Shown: positions 1 to 10,299 of the stretch, piece by piece | Layout of the letters: each line of letters starts with the position of its first letter | How positions within the stretch are numbered: position 1 is the first letter of the stretch | From: Capsaspora owczarzaki ATCC 30864 | Taxonomy: Eukaryota > Opisthokonta > Filasterea | Assembly (NCBI RefSeq): GCF_000151315.2 | Contig: NW_011887305.1 | Coordinates: 850,808 to 914,807, forward strand | Direction: 5' to 3' | Length of the DNA stretch: 64,000 nucleotides | The notes under the pieces: model-generated | What the model was told of the DNA's origin: nothing | The model's database searches: none | Seen by the model: only the letters and a program-made list of their open reading frames with translations | Translations under genes and position numbers: made by a program

Positions 1-1047
1 CACCTTGCCCTTGGCACGGTTCCAGCCACGCTTGGCAGTGTCCTTGGCATTGTCTGCAATATTTTCAGCCTTGCCCTTGGCTCGATTCCAGCCGCGCTCG
101 GCCGAGTCCTTGATGTCTTCCGCCTTGTCTTGAATATCGTCGGCAACGTCCTCTGCCTTGCCCTTGGCACGGTTCCAGCCACGCTTGGCAGAGTCCTTGA
201 CGCCTTCAGCCTTATCCTTGACACTATCGACCACGTCTTCAGCCTTGTCCTTGACGTTGTCGGCGACATCTTCCGCTTTGCCCTTCGCCTTGCGCAAGCC
301 TTGACCAGCAGAGTCCTTGATGTCTTCGGCCTTGTCCTTGGCCTGCTCCCAGCGATGACGAAGACCGTCAGAAATGTCCTCGGCAGTGTCCTTGGCCTTG
401 TCCCAGCCACGTTCGGCAGTATCCTTGACGTTCTCGGCCACGTTCTCGGCCGTCTCCTTGGCTGCGCCGAGTTTCTCGCGAGCGGCATCGGTAATGTCCT
501 CGGCCTTGTCCTTGACCGTCTCCCAGCCTTCCTTGACGTCTTCCAAGTAGTCCTCCGCCGTGTCCTTGGCAGCCTCCCAGCGCTCCTGCGCATCCTCGGA
601 AAGGTCGCTGGCCTTTGCCTTGGCCTTCTTCCAGCCGTGCTGTGAGGCCTCGGCAATCTCTTCGGCAGACTCCTTCGCATAGTCCCATCGCCGCTTGGCC
701 CCTTCCTTGAGCTCCTCTGCGCCTTCCTCGATGGTTACTTTGGCCTTGGCAGAGCGATCCTTGGCCATGAGGAAGGCGTTGCGGGCCTCGTAGCCGACGT
801 CCTTGACCTTCTCGACCGTCTGGTGGCCCACCTTGGCGGACTTCTCCAAGAAGGGTGACTCGGGCTTGTGCGTATGAATGTCCTTGACCTCCTGGCGGCG
901 GCCAAACAGGTTGAAGGCGGCCAGGGCTGGGTGCACTGCCGCAAGAAGAACGACGAGCAATGCCAGCGTTAATGTTGCCGTGACGCGGCTTCGACGAAGA
1001 ATGGTGGTGGTGCGCCGACCTCCCGGCGATACCGCAGTCGGGTGCAT
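1..1047 (-). CDS. Secreted or membrane-anchored LEA-like repeat protein, C-terminus beyond window
   Basis: The frame is open from the ATG at 1047 to base 1, giving 349 codons with no stop, so the C-terminus lies outside the window. The first in-frame stop upstream of this ATG is at about 1081, which fixes the start. Residues 1-20 are Arg/Thr-rich and are followed by a hydrophobic signal segment (LALLVVLLAAVHPALAAF, about residues 27-44). The rest is Lys/Glu/Asp/Ala-rich with 11- and 22-residue periodicity: DKAEDI, DSAKRGWNRAKGKAED and DTAERGWDKAKDTAED recur at least eight times. This amphipathic-helix pattern is that of group-3 LEA proteins or other amphipathic lipid-surface proteins. Known LEA-3 proteins protect membranes and proteins during drying; that role here is inference. 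A secreted LEA-like protein is unusual. The regular Trp in each long repeat argues for lipid or surface binding as an alternative. Confidence 0.72.
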   Translation of the reverse strand, partial: MHPTAVSPGGRRTTTILRRSRVTATLTLALLVVLLAAVHPALAAFNLFGRRQEVKDIHTHKPESPFLEKSAKVGHQTVEKVKDVGYEARNAFLMAKDRSAKAKVTIEEGAEELKEGAKRRWDYAKESAEEIAEASQHGWKKAKAKASDLSEDAQERWEAAKDTAEDYLEDVKEGWETVKDKAEDITDAAREKLGAAKETAENVAENVKDTAERGWDKAKDTAEDISDGLRHRWEQAKDKAEDIKDSAGQGLRKAKGKAEDVADNVKDKAEDVVDSVKDKAEGVKDSAKRGWNRAKGKAEDVADDIQDKAEDIKDSAERGWNRAKGKAENIADNAKDTAKRGWNRAKGKV

Positions 1048-1696
1048 TGTTGCTTTTAGTGTTTGTTGCACGAGATGGTGTCAAAAGCTGGGGTTGTGTT
1101 GAAGCGGGAAGCGAAGATAGACAAGCAAACACAACAAAAGCAATAAACAACAACAAAACAAAAGAGAGACTGAGGTCAGAAATGGACAGAAAAATGATGT
1201 GGTTTTTGTTTCCAAAGCAAAGTCGCAGTGTACAAAAAGTCCATATGCGCATGTTACCGACACATCAGAATGCGGCTTAAAGTAGGAAAAGCGAAATACG
1301 AGCGATCCGATCCTGGGTTCGGTGGTTTTTTTTTTTGGTCTTTGGTTGGTTTGCGTCGCTCGATAAAGGGTGATGCGCGTCGGGCCCGAGCACCGAGACA
1401 TGTGAGCCGGATGGCTTTTATGTCAGCGTGTTGACAGAGGGGAAGCGGCAGAGGGTGACCAGAAGTGTAGGCGAGTGCATGTCAATTTTGACCGATTGTG
1501 TTGTTTCAATTTTCAGAAAAAGACCAAAAAACATCAACAAAAAGAAGAACGCCAAACACGGTTGCCGTGGCGCAAAGCGCAGCCAACCTCGCGGATTCCT
1601 TGACGCTCCTGGACTGTAAATTGTACACACTCACTCTAAACTCTATCGCTGGGGGGCGCACCACGCCAAGGGGGAAGAGAACAAACAAAAAACAAG
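1048..1696. promoter_or_regulatory. Divergent intergenic region
   Basis: This 649-bp gap separates two divergently transcribed genes and must hold both promoters. It has A-rich and T-rich stretches, including a T run at 1325-1336, and an A-rich leader just before the ATG at 1697. No TATA box or convincing coding sequence was seen. Confidence 0.5.
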
Positions 1697-3352
1697 ATGA
1701 GCGCTTACGACGCAAAAGTCCAACTTGTCACCATCGGGATTACCTTCCCCGTCGCGCTGGCTTTGGCCCTCGCACACGTTTGCAGTTGCTACCTCTGGCA
1801 GCGGCTGACGGAGCTTCCCCGACAGCTCGTCATGTCGCTGTTTGGCGGCATCACCCTGTCGTATGTCTTCCTGGTCAGTCTGCCGGAAATCTCCCGCGCA
1901 CAGGCGCGCTTTGAATCGATCGGCCACTTTGTGTTTGCCAACGACCAGGAGGTCTATGTGTTTGCCTTGCTCGGACTGCTCGTCTACCAGGGTGCAGAGC
2001 GACTGGCGCACGCATCTCGCGAGCGGCGCATCAAAAAGCGGGCGTTATACCGCTGGCAACATGCAGTGCAGACCTTGAGGCGAACTGCGCGAGTGACCTC
2101 TGCCTGGCAAAGAGCTCACCATTTGCCCGATGCGAATACTAGCACAACAACAACACAGTCTTCAGTGGCAGGGTCGGATGCTCATCCGCCGCCGCAAGAA
2201 TCCGGCAGCGCGGTGTCTGCGTCCGCATCGCAACAGAGCTCTGTCTATTTCACTCCGTATGGCACTCCGGATCAAGAACTCGCCACCGATCTCATGCAAA
2301 CTGAGCCGACAGCTGCTGAGCCGACAACTTCCGACAGCGATGAAAGGAACCAGCTCGTCCCGCGACGTCGATCTTCGGTGCGCAGTTACGGCGCCGTGCC
2401 AACCAGCGATCCCGACGTGACTCTCAACTCTTTGCCGTCAAACCATCTCGAAATGACCCCCTCTGTCGAGGGACTGTCTCGCACATCCATGGGAGGGCTT
2501 TACTTTGCTCCTACAACACAAGTAGAGATGCCGCGCCCAGAACACGGGTCGAATACTGCTGTCGCGACTACCTCCGCCACCCCTGTCGCATCGAGCCTTT
2601 CCGACGACGACAGCAACGAGCACGAGGATACAGCAACGCACCATCGCGGCGAGTACCTGTTGCTTGGTGGCGATGGTGGCGCCAAAAACTCGACCCGGCG
2701 ACAGCGGTTGCTCAGCAATACCCAGTGGAAGACGCTCAACACGATGCACCTGCGTCATTTGGAGCACACCAGCGCAACCGATCCCATTGAGGTGCACCAA
2801 GCCCCTCCTTTGACCAAGTACGCGCGGCTCGAAGACGACCGCACCGAAACAAGCGTGTTTGCCCTTCACATGGCCACCTTCTGCGTGTTTGGCTTTCTAA
2901 CCGGGCTTGTCATTCCGCAGGTGAGAGTGTAGCATGGGTCCAGAGTGTGAGTGTGTGTGTGTGTGGCTCAAGTACTTGTATCTCTCACTGAGTAACTCGT
3001 TGCTTGCCAGCGTTATCGGTTGAATGGAACGGCAGAGCTGTACGCATTCGGAGTGGCCATGCTCGTGCACTACATTGTCAACGATTCCACGCTCATTGAG
3101 CACCACCGGACCTTGTATGTGCGTTACGGTCGATTCCTCGGCCTGAGTGCGATTCTACTGGGGTGGTTGATTGGAATTCTGCTTGTGGTGCCCGAGTTGC
3201 CCGTGCTGCTGATTCGCAGCTTTCTAGCGGGTGCCATCTTGGTGAACACGATCAAGAATCAACTGCCAGAGCGCAACGACTGTTCGTTCTGGGCTCTGTG
3301 TCTGGGGGCTGTGCTGTATGGCGCGTTAGCCGTCTTTTCGAGCTTGTTGTAA
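1697..3352 (+). CDS. Multi-pass membrane protein, distant ZIP-transporter-like
   Basis: Two exons, 1697-2920 and 3011-3352, with a 90-bp GTGAGA...CCAG phase-0 intron, give 521 residues. Three hydrophobic segments occupy about residues 10-110 (start ATITFPVALALALAHV-like, then LFGGITLSYVFLVSLPE, then FALLGLLVYQGAERL). A long Ser/Thr/Glu-rich, presumably cytosolic loop runs to about residue 390. At least four more membrane segments follow, ending with LIRSFLAGAILVNTIKNQLP and a last helix at the C-terminus. The layout of three helices, a large variable loop and four or five helices, plus the LSYVFL..LPE and LAGAIL motifs, resembles ZIP-family metal permeases and bacterial proteins related to them. 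The His/Asp metal site of true ZIPs is not obvious, so substrate is unknown. The family call is tentative; the gene model is firm. Confidence 0.7.
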
Positions 3353-3597
3353 CGTCAATGTTCCCGTGTGAATGCCAAATGCAAAGTAGAAACAAAAAAC
3401 TCTTTTGATTGGGCTACTCTACATGCACGTAGAACGAAAACTATTTCACAAAACACTCGCAAAACCACACGCAACGCAAAACTACCACACACAAAAAAAA
3501 AACCGGACAGTTGACAGCCACCATGCACCTCTCCTTGCACAAGGGCCATTGCTCAAACAGTCGGAGAAATGGCGACCACCTTCAAGCTGGCTGCCGT

Positions 3598-5328
3598 TTA
3601 AAACACGGCAAGCTGCTTGATCAAGTCTTGCAGCGGGGCGAGCTCGCTGGCCTCAAGCAGCTTGAACTTTTGGGCAAACAGAATGAAGTGAATCAAGAGC
3701 GTGTTAATGTGCGCCTCGAGTCCCAGCGCGACGACTTGGTGCGAGTGCGCGTGATAGATGTGTGCGAGCACTTGAAAGAGGAACTTGAAGATTTTACGAA
3801 CGATTGCTTGGAAGTCTTTCGGGAATTGAGAGCCTGGTCAAAGTGGTGGATGGCAGATGTAGGTGAGTTGAGTGATGGGAGAAAAATACAAGCAAAACAG
3901 ACCAACAAACGCCGATGCATACCAAACTTGGTGGGGAAGACGTTCTCATCCGTCAGTTGCTTCTGAATGTAGGTTGTGACAATGTCCACATACTGCGGAG
4001 CGGGCACCTTTGTCCGTCGCCCTCGGTCGTCAGTCCATTGGTACTCGGTTTTGCTGTCAAAGTGAAAAAGAGCGATGAATGAGCGTCATGGCAAACTTGC
4101 GTGTCTTTCACAACACACTTTACGTCTTGTTGATCGTCCAAATGACACATGCAGCCTGATGACGGGGTGGTGCGCAAAATCAAGGCAACAAAATTGCGGA
4201 AACTTACTTTGCAGTCATGGATGGGCATGTTTGGGCTGTGCATAGCTCCGAGACGACGGAATAGTACATGTTGATGTTGTTAAAGAATGACAACACTGAG
4301 TTTTCAAGCCAAAAAGGAGTGGATGGTCAGTGTAGACGTGTGAGGGCAAATGGTTGGAGATTGAGACTGAGCTCAGAACGACGACAACTCCTCCCACAAC
4401 GGACAGTCCACACAACTCTGAATAGTCGAATGACTCACGGCTGACAGCAAGCCATTCGTTGAGGTCTTCGCCGTCCGGGAGCATGACGACGGACTGCAGG
4501 TCGCCAGTGACGATCGTCTCGGTCGAGTACGCAGCTTGGCCCTTCTTGTCCTCCGCCGCGGGCTTCCGTCTGCCCCTCCTGACAACGTGGCGCAAACAAA
4601 AAACGAGGACGCGGAGTGAGATGAGACGCAATCCATGCCATGTAAACAAGGGGGGAGAAGCCAAAGGGTGAAGTGGATGGTGTTCCCTGCGTCCCCTTCC
4701 CCCGCTTCGACTCGTCTGCTCCGACCCCCCCCCCGGCTCCTACCTCAGCAGCAGTATTCAGAGCATGAGATTGATAGTCAGAGTTGAGAGTTGAGAGCTG
4801 AGAGTTGATAGTCAAAGTGAGAATGTATTGCGCAGCTTTTTTTTTTTTTCTATTCATTCCCAGTCGGCCTCCTCTCTCTGCCCTCTGCCCCTTCCCCCTG
4901 TCCTCGCCCTTCCGCTCCTCAGCTTGAGCAAATACACAATCTCGCGCTTCAATCGCACAAACAAGCAAAGAGTGACGTTTTGGCGAACTTTTCCTCAGTT
5001 GAATAGACAAAAACATAAGAAATAATGCAATGCAAAGGCAAAGTCGCAGTCTAATCCGATTGTTTGAGTTTACCATCCAAACATTGACATTGTATCGAAG
5101 AAGAAATGAATGAAATGAAATGAAATGGAACAAGAAATGAAAAAAAACAAAAACGAAAGAAAGAAAGCAAAAAAAAGACGGAGAAGATCAGTGTTGATCC
5201 GAAATCTCAATGTTGGGCGTCCGCTGAGAATCGGTGAGCGTGGTTTCCACACGAAAATCCAACTGCATGTCCATTTCACCACCTTTCGCTTTCACTCACC
5301 GACGATGAGACACGAAAATGCCGAGCAT
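3598..5328 (-). CDS. MOB2: MOB2-type kinase activator
   Basis: Five exons (5328-5300, 4578-4439, 4295-4208, 4053-3923, 3833-3598) join in phase to 207 residues. The short MLGIFVSHRR first exon joins directly to GRRKPAAEDKK, which matches the start of animal MOB2 (GKKPAAEERK). Diagnostic motifs follow: GEDLNEWLAV, SELCTAQTCPSM, APQYVDIV, ENVFPTKFG and LAHIYHAH. The two Cys of LCTAQTC and the two His of HIYHAH form the family zinc site. MOB proteins bind and activate NDR/LATS kinases; MOB2 works with NDR kinases in cell-shape and cell-cycle control. The first exon is only 29 nt and the first intron 721 bp, much longer than its neighbours; that intron holds short GAGTTGAGA-type repeats near 4780-4815. 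The gene converges on the membrane-protein gene, with a 245-bp gap. MOB1 is less likely because the spacing and N-terminus fit MOB2. Confidence 0.9.
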
Positions 5329-5410
5329 GGATCTGCAAAGTAAAACAGCGAGTTGCTTTTGGATTCGATTGACTGGCAGTCTCTTATGCTGATTTCAAAA
5401 ATCTTCCAAA

Positions 5411-7619
5411 ATGCTGTCTTATCAGAATATGACCGAGAGACAGCGCGAGTTGTATGACAAGGTCAAGAATGCGAGGGACTATCTCGAGTAAGAGGAAGCT
5501 CGAGTTTAATGGCGACAATGTGAAAACGAGTGGACTGACGAGATGAAGGGAACAGAGTGCGTTGTGTTGAGATTGGCGATACTGAAGCGCAAATCATTGC
5601 CGAGGCGCTTAAGGTGAACACGACGGCGACTTCGCTCGAGTAAGCTGAATCTTATTGACTGATGCGTGTGAGAAGGTGATCAAGTAGAAGGGATTAGGAG
5701 TGCTTGCTGACGGAAGGGATGGACAGTCTGAGTGAGAATCAGATTGGCGATGCTGGAGCTCTGGCGATTGCTGAAGCACTCAAAGTGAACAAGACGCTGT
5801 TTTGGCTCAGGTAAGTCAATTCGCATCTACTGGTGCTTATGCGTGGGTGGTCAAGTAGAAGGTATTCGGAGTGCTCGCTGACGGCGGGGATGGATAGTTT
5901 GAATGAGAATCAGATTGGCGAAGCTGGAGCACAAGCGATTGCTGAGGCTCTCAAAGTGAACACGAGGCTGGCTTATCTCGAGTAAGCTGAATTTTGTCGA
6001 TTGATACATGTGAGAAAGTGATCAAGTAGAAGGGAAAACGAGTGCTCGCTGACGGAGGGGATGGATAGTTTGGGCTTGAATCAGATTGGCGTTGCTGGAG
6101 CGCAAATCATTGCCGAGGCACTCAAAGTGAACAAGACGCTGTCTTCGCTCAGGTAACCTGAATCTTATTGACTGATGCTTATGAGAAGGTGATCAAGTAG
6201 AAGGTATTCGGAGTGCTGACCGACGGAAAGGGTGGGATGGACAGTTTGATTGATAATCAGATTGGCGGTGCCGGAGCGCAAGCAATTGCTGACACACTCA
6301 AAGTGAACGAGACGGTGACTTCACTCCAGTACGGCATCTCACTTTGACCGATGCATGTGATCAAGTAGAAGGTATTAGGAGTGCTCACTGACGGAGGACA
6401 TGGACAGTCTGCAAGAGAATCAGATTGGCGATGTTGGAGCACACGCGATTGCTGAAGCACTCAAAGTGAACAAGACGCTGTCTTGGCTCGAGTACGTTCA
6501 TTCGCATCTACTAGTGCTTGTGAGTGGGTGGTCAAGTCAAACGTATTAGGAGTGCTCAACGAGGGATGGACAGTCTGGACATCAATGAGATTGGCGATGT
6601 TGGAGCACATGCGATTGCTGAAGCACTCAAAGCGAACACGGCGGTGACTGCACTCCAGTAAGGAATCTCACTTTGGCCGGTGCATGTGATCAAGTAGAAG
6701 GTGTTAGGAGTGTTCACTGATGGATGATGGAGGAAATGTGGACAGTCTGGAAGAGAATCAGATTGGTAGCACTGGCGCTCAGGAGATTGCTGAAGCACTC
6801 AAAGTGAACACGAGGCTGGCGTTTCTCGAGTAAGTTGCTGCGCACTATGCTTTGCTGGTCTCGCTCATTTGCCATACGTTGCTCACCCCTGAAACGACAG
6901 CGTACATTTAAATTGCATTGGCAATGCTGGTCTTCAAGCGTTTGATGAAGCGCGTCATGTCAACCGTATTCTGAAGACACTTTTGTTCGTTGTTTGTCCG
7001 AACGATTTGTGCTCCAACCAAAGGAGTCGCCCTGCTGAGTGCTCATTCACTTTGCTTGTTCGTGCGCAGGATCGACAAGCAGATCAACCCTCTTGCATTC
7101 TCCTTTTTTCCACGAATGTCAACTGCTGAAGACCTTCACAACGTATTTCACTTGCTGACCAGCGAACCAGCGGTGGAGGATCAATCGGCAGCTCTGCCCG
7201 CACTACCAACCGAGATTGCCGAGCTCATTATGGACAAAGCGCACTACTGGCAAGGCGTGCAGCATACCAAACGAGAATGGTTTCATGTCGATACCCCCGA
7301 CCGCGTTCTGAAAGTCATTGTGCCTCAAGGAAATTCAATCCGTGTGAAAGCAATTCAAGTGTTTCGTGACTGGCGCAAGCGTCCTGACAACACCGGTGAT
7401 TGTGTTTTCGATTTGACTGTCCAAGATGAACAAGGTGATGTTCAGTACGAATGGGCTGTGCACCCGACTGTCGTCGATTCGAACCTCGAGCTTGTGATAA
7501 TCCTGCCAGCCAACCATCCTGTCATCCGACAAATGCGTGAAGGTTGGCAGGTTCAAGTTCGAGCCAGCAAGTCCGCCCAAGATGTGCAGTTTGAATCGCT
7601 TTATGTTGGCTATGTCTAA
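5411..7619 (+). CDS. Ribonuclease-inhibitor-type LRR protein with one LRR per exon
   Basis: Eleven exons were placed: 5411-5487, then nine exons of exactly 84 nt starting at 5556, 5727, 5898, 6069, 6245, 6408, 6574, 6746 and 6901, then 7070-7619. Every intron is phase 2 and 68-92 bp long, and the product is 460 residues. Each 84-nt exon encodes one 28-residue repeat of the form NQIGDAGAQAIAEALKVNTT, as in NLRC3-like and ribonuclease-inhibitor LRRs. The N-terminus (MLSYQNMTERQRELYD) matches that of the LRR locus at 46.4-48.2 kb (MLKYASMNQRQRELYD), so the two are paralogs. The C-terminal 183 codons form a separate domain beginning with an F-box-like stretch (LPTEIAELIMDKAHYW) followed by beta-rich sequence. 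No nucleotide-binding or kinase domain is present. Function is unknown; a binding scaffold is likely from the fold. The donor at 6985 (GTTCGT) is weak, but the exon length supports it. Confidence 0.85.
5556..6829 (+). repeat. Tandem array of about 170-bp exon-plus-intron LRR units
   Basis: The repeated unit is a whole exon and its intron, not only the coding part. Introns share blocks such as TGATCAAGTAGAAGG, GAGTGCTC and the acceptor GATGGACAG. Spacing between exon starts is 171, 171, 171, 176, 163, 166 and 172 bp. This shows growth by unequal exchange of genomic units. Confidence 0.9.
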
Positions 7620-7868
7620 CAATCAATGCATGTTCATTACTCTCGCTGCTGTTGCTCACCGACTACGAAAAAAATGAATTCCGAGTTCGAATCTGGAAAG
7701 AATCAAGGCTCAGAAATGGAGCCTTTCCGTCATGCTCAGACTCAAATGCCACAGCGCATTTGAACAAAGATGGGGACACCACGACGCTCCGTGCTCTTGA
7801 ACTAAGACTTGCAAAAAAAACCCAGTCACTGGCTGATGTTGTACAACGAAATAACGGACACGACGACA

Positions 7869-10181
7869 TCACAAGTCATAATCTTCAGTGTGATAGCACT
7901 CGCTGAGAAGTCGATAAACATACGAGGGAGCATTGGCACCACTGTTCAAATCATCAACATCAGCATCATCACGACACAAGAGACACACAGCAAAGTCAAC
8001 GCGTGAGATACAGAACCAAACAAACAAACAAACAAAAAAAAAGGCAGTGGACTGTCCAACATCTCTCCTTTCGCCTGACTTACATGTTGGAAATGAAAAG
8101 AGTAACCAACTCCGGAGGCACATAGTCAAACACTGGGTTGTGCACATGAACCTTGCCAACAAGATCTCCTGCACAGGACGCAAACAACCAACCATGGAAA
8201 ACAGGTCAATCTCCCTGAACCCCTTGCTCGCTCAGCTCCGCCGACACTCACCTTCTTTGAACTTTAGCACATCGCTCGGAGCAACAAGGTTGTTGAACGT
8301 GTTCTGGTCGTAAGAGCAGAGGAATTTGGGGCTAAGCTTGAACATGGCGGACAGAACAATGACCGGCACAGAATGGTGCTTGGCCGCAAGCGCGAGGGCG
8401 TGGGACCCGTTGAGCGCCATCAAGCCACCATCGGCCATGATGCTGTGGGTGCCGATAATGACCTTATTCACGCGAGACATCATGGCGAAAATGGCCGAGT
8501 CTGTAATCAACGTTGTTTGGACGCCGTCCTTTGCGAGGCTTGCCGCGAGCTCCTGTCCCTGGTATCCTGGCTGGCTCTCGGCAATAATAACGTGGAACTT
8601 GCGCTTGCTGTAATGACCGCGAAACAAATGCAACGAGCTGGTGAGGACCAAAAAAAATTTCCTAAACCAAAATTCACCAAAAACGAGATACCACATCGAA
8701 CAGCTGCCTCACCGTGCAGCCGCCTTCAAAAAGTCTTCGACAGTCTTCGATTTGCCGATGGTCATGATGACTTCGTGCACGTGAATGTGTTCCAGCGACT
8801 GCTTGGAAATGTTGCTGGCGCTCTCCTCAAGCTCCTCAAACAGCTCGTTGATGGCTTGGATGACATCGCCCTTGAGATTTGCTCGGGCTCTAAACGTGCG
8901 TCACCAAAAGGAAGAGGGTATTTGTTTTTGACAATGAGCAACGGGGAAAATTACAAGAAACCCATTAGAAAAACTGGTTGTTACTTTGAGTAGTCATCGT
9001 TCATGTTGCTTGAAAGCAAATCGCCCAGCAGAGCCATATTGGTAGCAGTCACAACCTGCACCCAAGGAATGTTCAAAGCACGAGGAGAAGAGAACGATCG
9101 AATCAAAAACAAACCAAAAACAAGACTGCAAAGAAGCGACAGAGAACAAAACGAACAAACAAACAAAAACAAGAAGAAAAAACTCTGACCGATGGACGAG
9201 GCTCGGGAGTGGTTGTCGTGCCAGTGCCTGCTCCAGAACCAACGAGCGAGTCTTGTCGAAGCGGGCTCGGCGACGCTGGTTGCTGCGCATCGAGCGGCAT
9301 GATGGTTTGTGGCGGGAACTGCGGTGTGCCGTCGGCCAATGGCTTGTCGCCGTTATGGACTTCCTCGCGGATGATGTGCAGCACACGGCGAATGATATTG
9401 CCAATGGTAGTTTCTGCAGACCAAACGAGCGAGTGAGCCGCGGTTGAGCGTTGAGACGCAGCAAATGAGAATTTGGATCAACTGCGCCCTTGCTTACCAC
9501 TTGGTGCAGCCAAAGCAAGACGCTGTCCAATCTCACGCAATCTGTCATCATTGAATTCCCCCCCCCCCAAAGGTGCAACAACAAAGTGAGCATGCATGTT
9601 GGCTTTTGGCTGGGCGTTGCATTGGACGGAGACGATTTCGTCATGGTTGCCGCATCCCCTCCGTCCCCGTTTCGCTCCGGACTCTTGCTCTTGCCAATAC
9701 GCTTCAACAAGTTACCTGAGCATGATTTCGGCTGCTGTGGTCCAGCGTGTCTGCGAGACGGTCGTGCGAGCGAGCAGCAGCGTCTGCCTCGCAATCTCAT
9801 ACGAGCCACGAATCGACCTGAACGAAGCCAGCCAAGCAACAACGCAACAACGCAACAACGGCATTGTGTGAGTGAGTGTTTGCTACGACTGCGTGAGTGG
9901 GGGGGGGGGTTCGGACTGGGGTTTGAGGGTGACCCTCCCAGGCAAAGCAAATCCACAATAGAAACGAGATCTGCAAGAGTTTCAGCTTGTTCCAGCCAAA
10001 ACGACACATGGATGGATGGACGGCAAGGGTCAACCTCAAACGACGACGACTACTCAACGCTCAACTCTAAAACTCGCATCGTGATGCATTGTAATGGAGG
10101 AGGATTGGGTTACCGGCGCTTGAGGTCGGCAAGGAACTGCTCGACTGCAGCTGTGGTCGGGTCGCGAACGTCAACCTTCAT
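7869..10181 (-). CDS. EIF2B2: Translation initiation factor eIF2B subunit beta
   Basis: Nine exons were joined in phase: 10181-10114, 9817-9716, 9541-9498, 9413-9190, 9055-8985, 8889-8713, 8607-8252, 8168-8084 and 7941-7869, giving 399 residues (human is 351). Motifs in order are [113 protein letters not shown] and [12 protein letters not shown]. These match the eIF2B alpha/beta/delta fold and beta-specific spacing. With the delta, gamma and epsilon subunits it forms the GDP-GTP exchange factor for eIF2 and is the target of stress-dependent eIF2 phosphorylation. Extra length lies in a Pro/Gly/Thr-rich loop around residues 120-150. A C run at about 9559 lies in an intron. Confidence 0.93.
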
Positions 10182-10299
10182 TGTGTGTACAATACGAGAA
10201 CTGAACCCAAACACAAAAAGGACGGGAAAGCGATCTTAAATACTGGTACAATGATAACAAATGACGAGGAAGTTCAAAAAGTACATGGGGTTAGGCGAA

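Noticed and set aside
130-645. Plus-strand 171-codon frame rich in Leu/Val with repeats
   Set aside because: It is the antisense of the LEA-like repeats; its periodicity comes from that gene, which has the better codon use and a signal peptide.
7652-7906. 84-codon plus-strand frame after the first LRR gene
   Set aside because: It overlaps the last exon of eIF2B-beta in antisense and has no features of its own.
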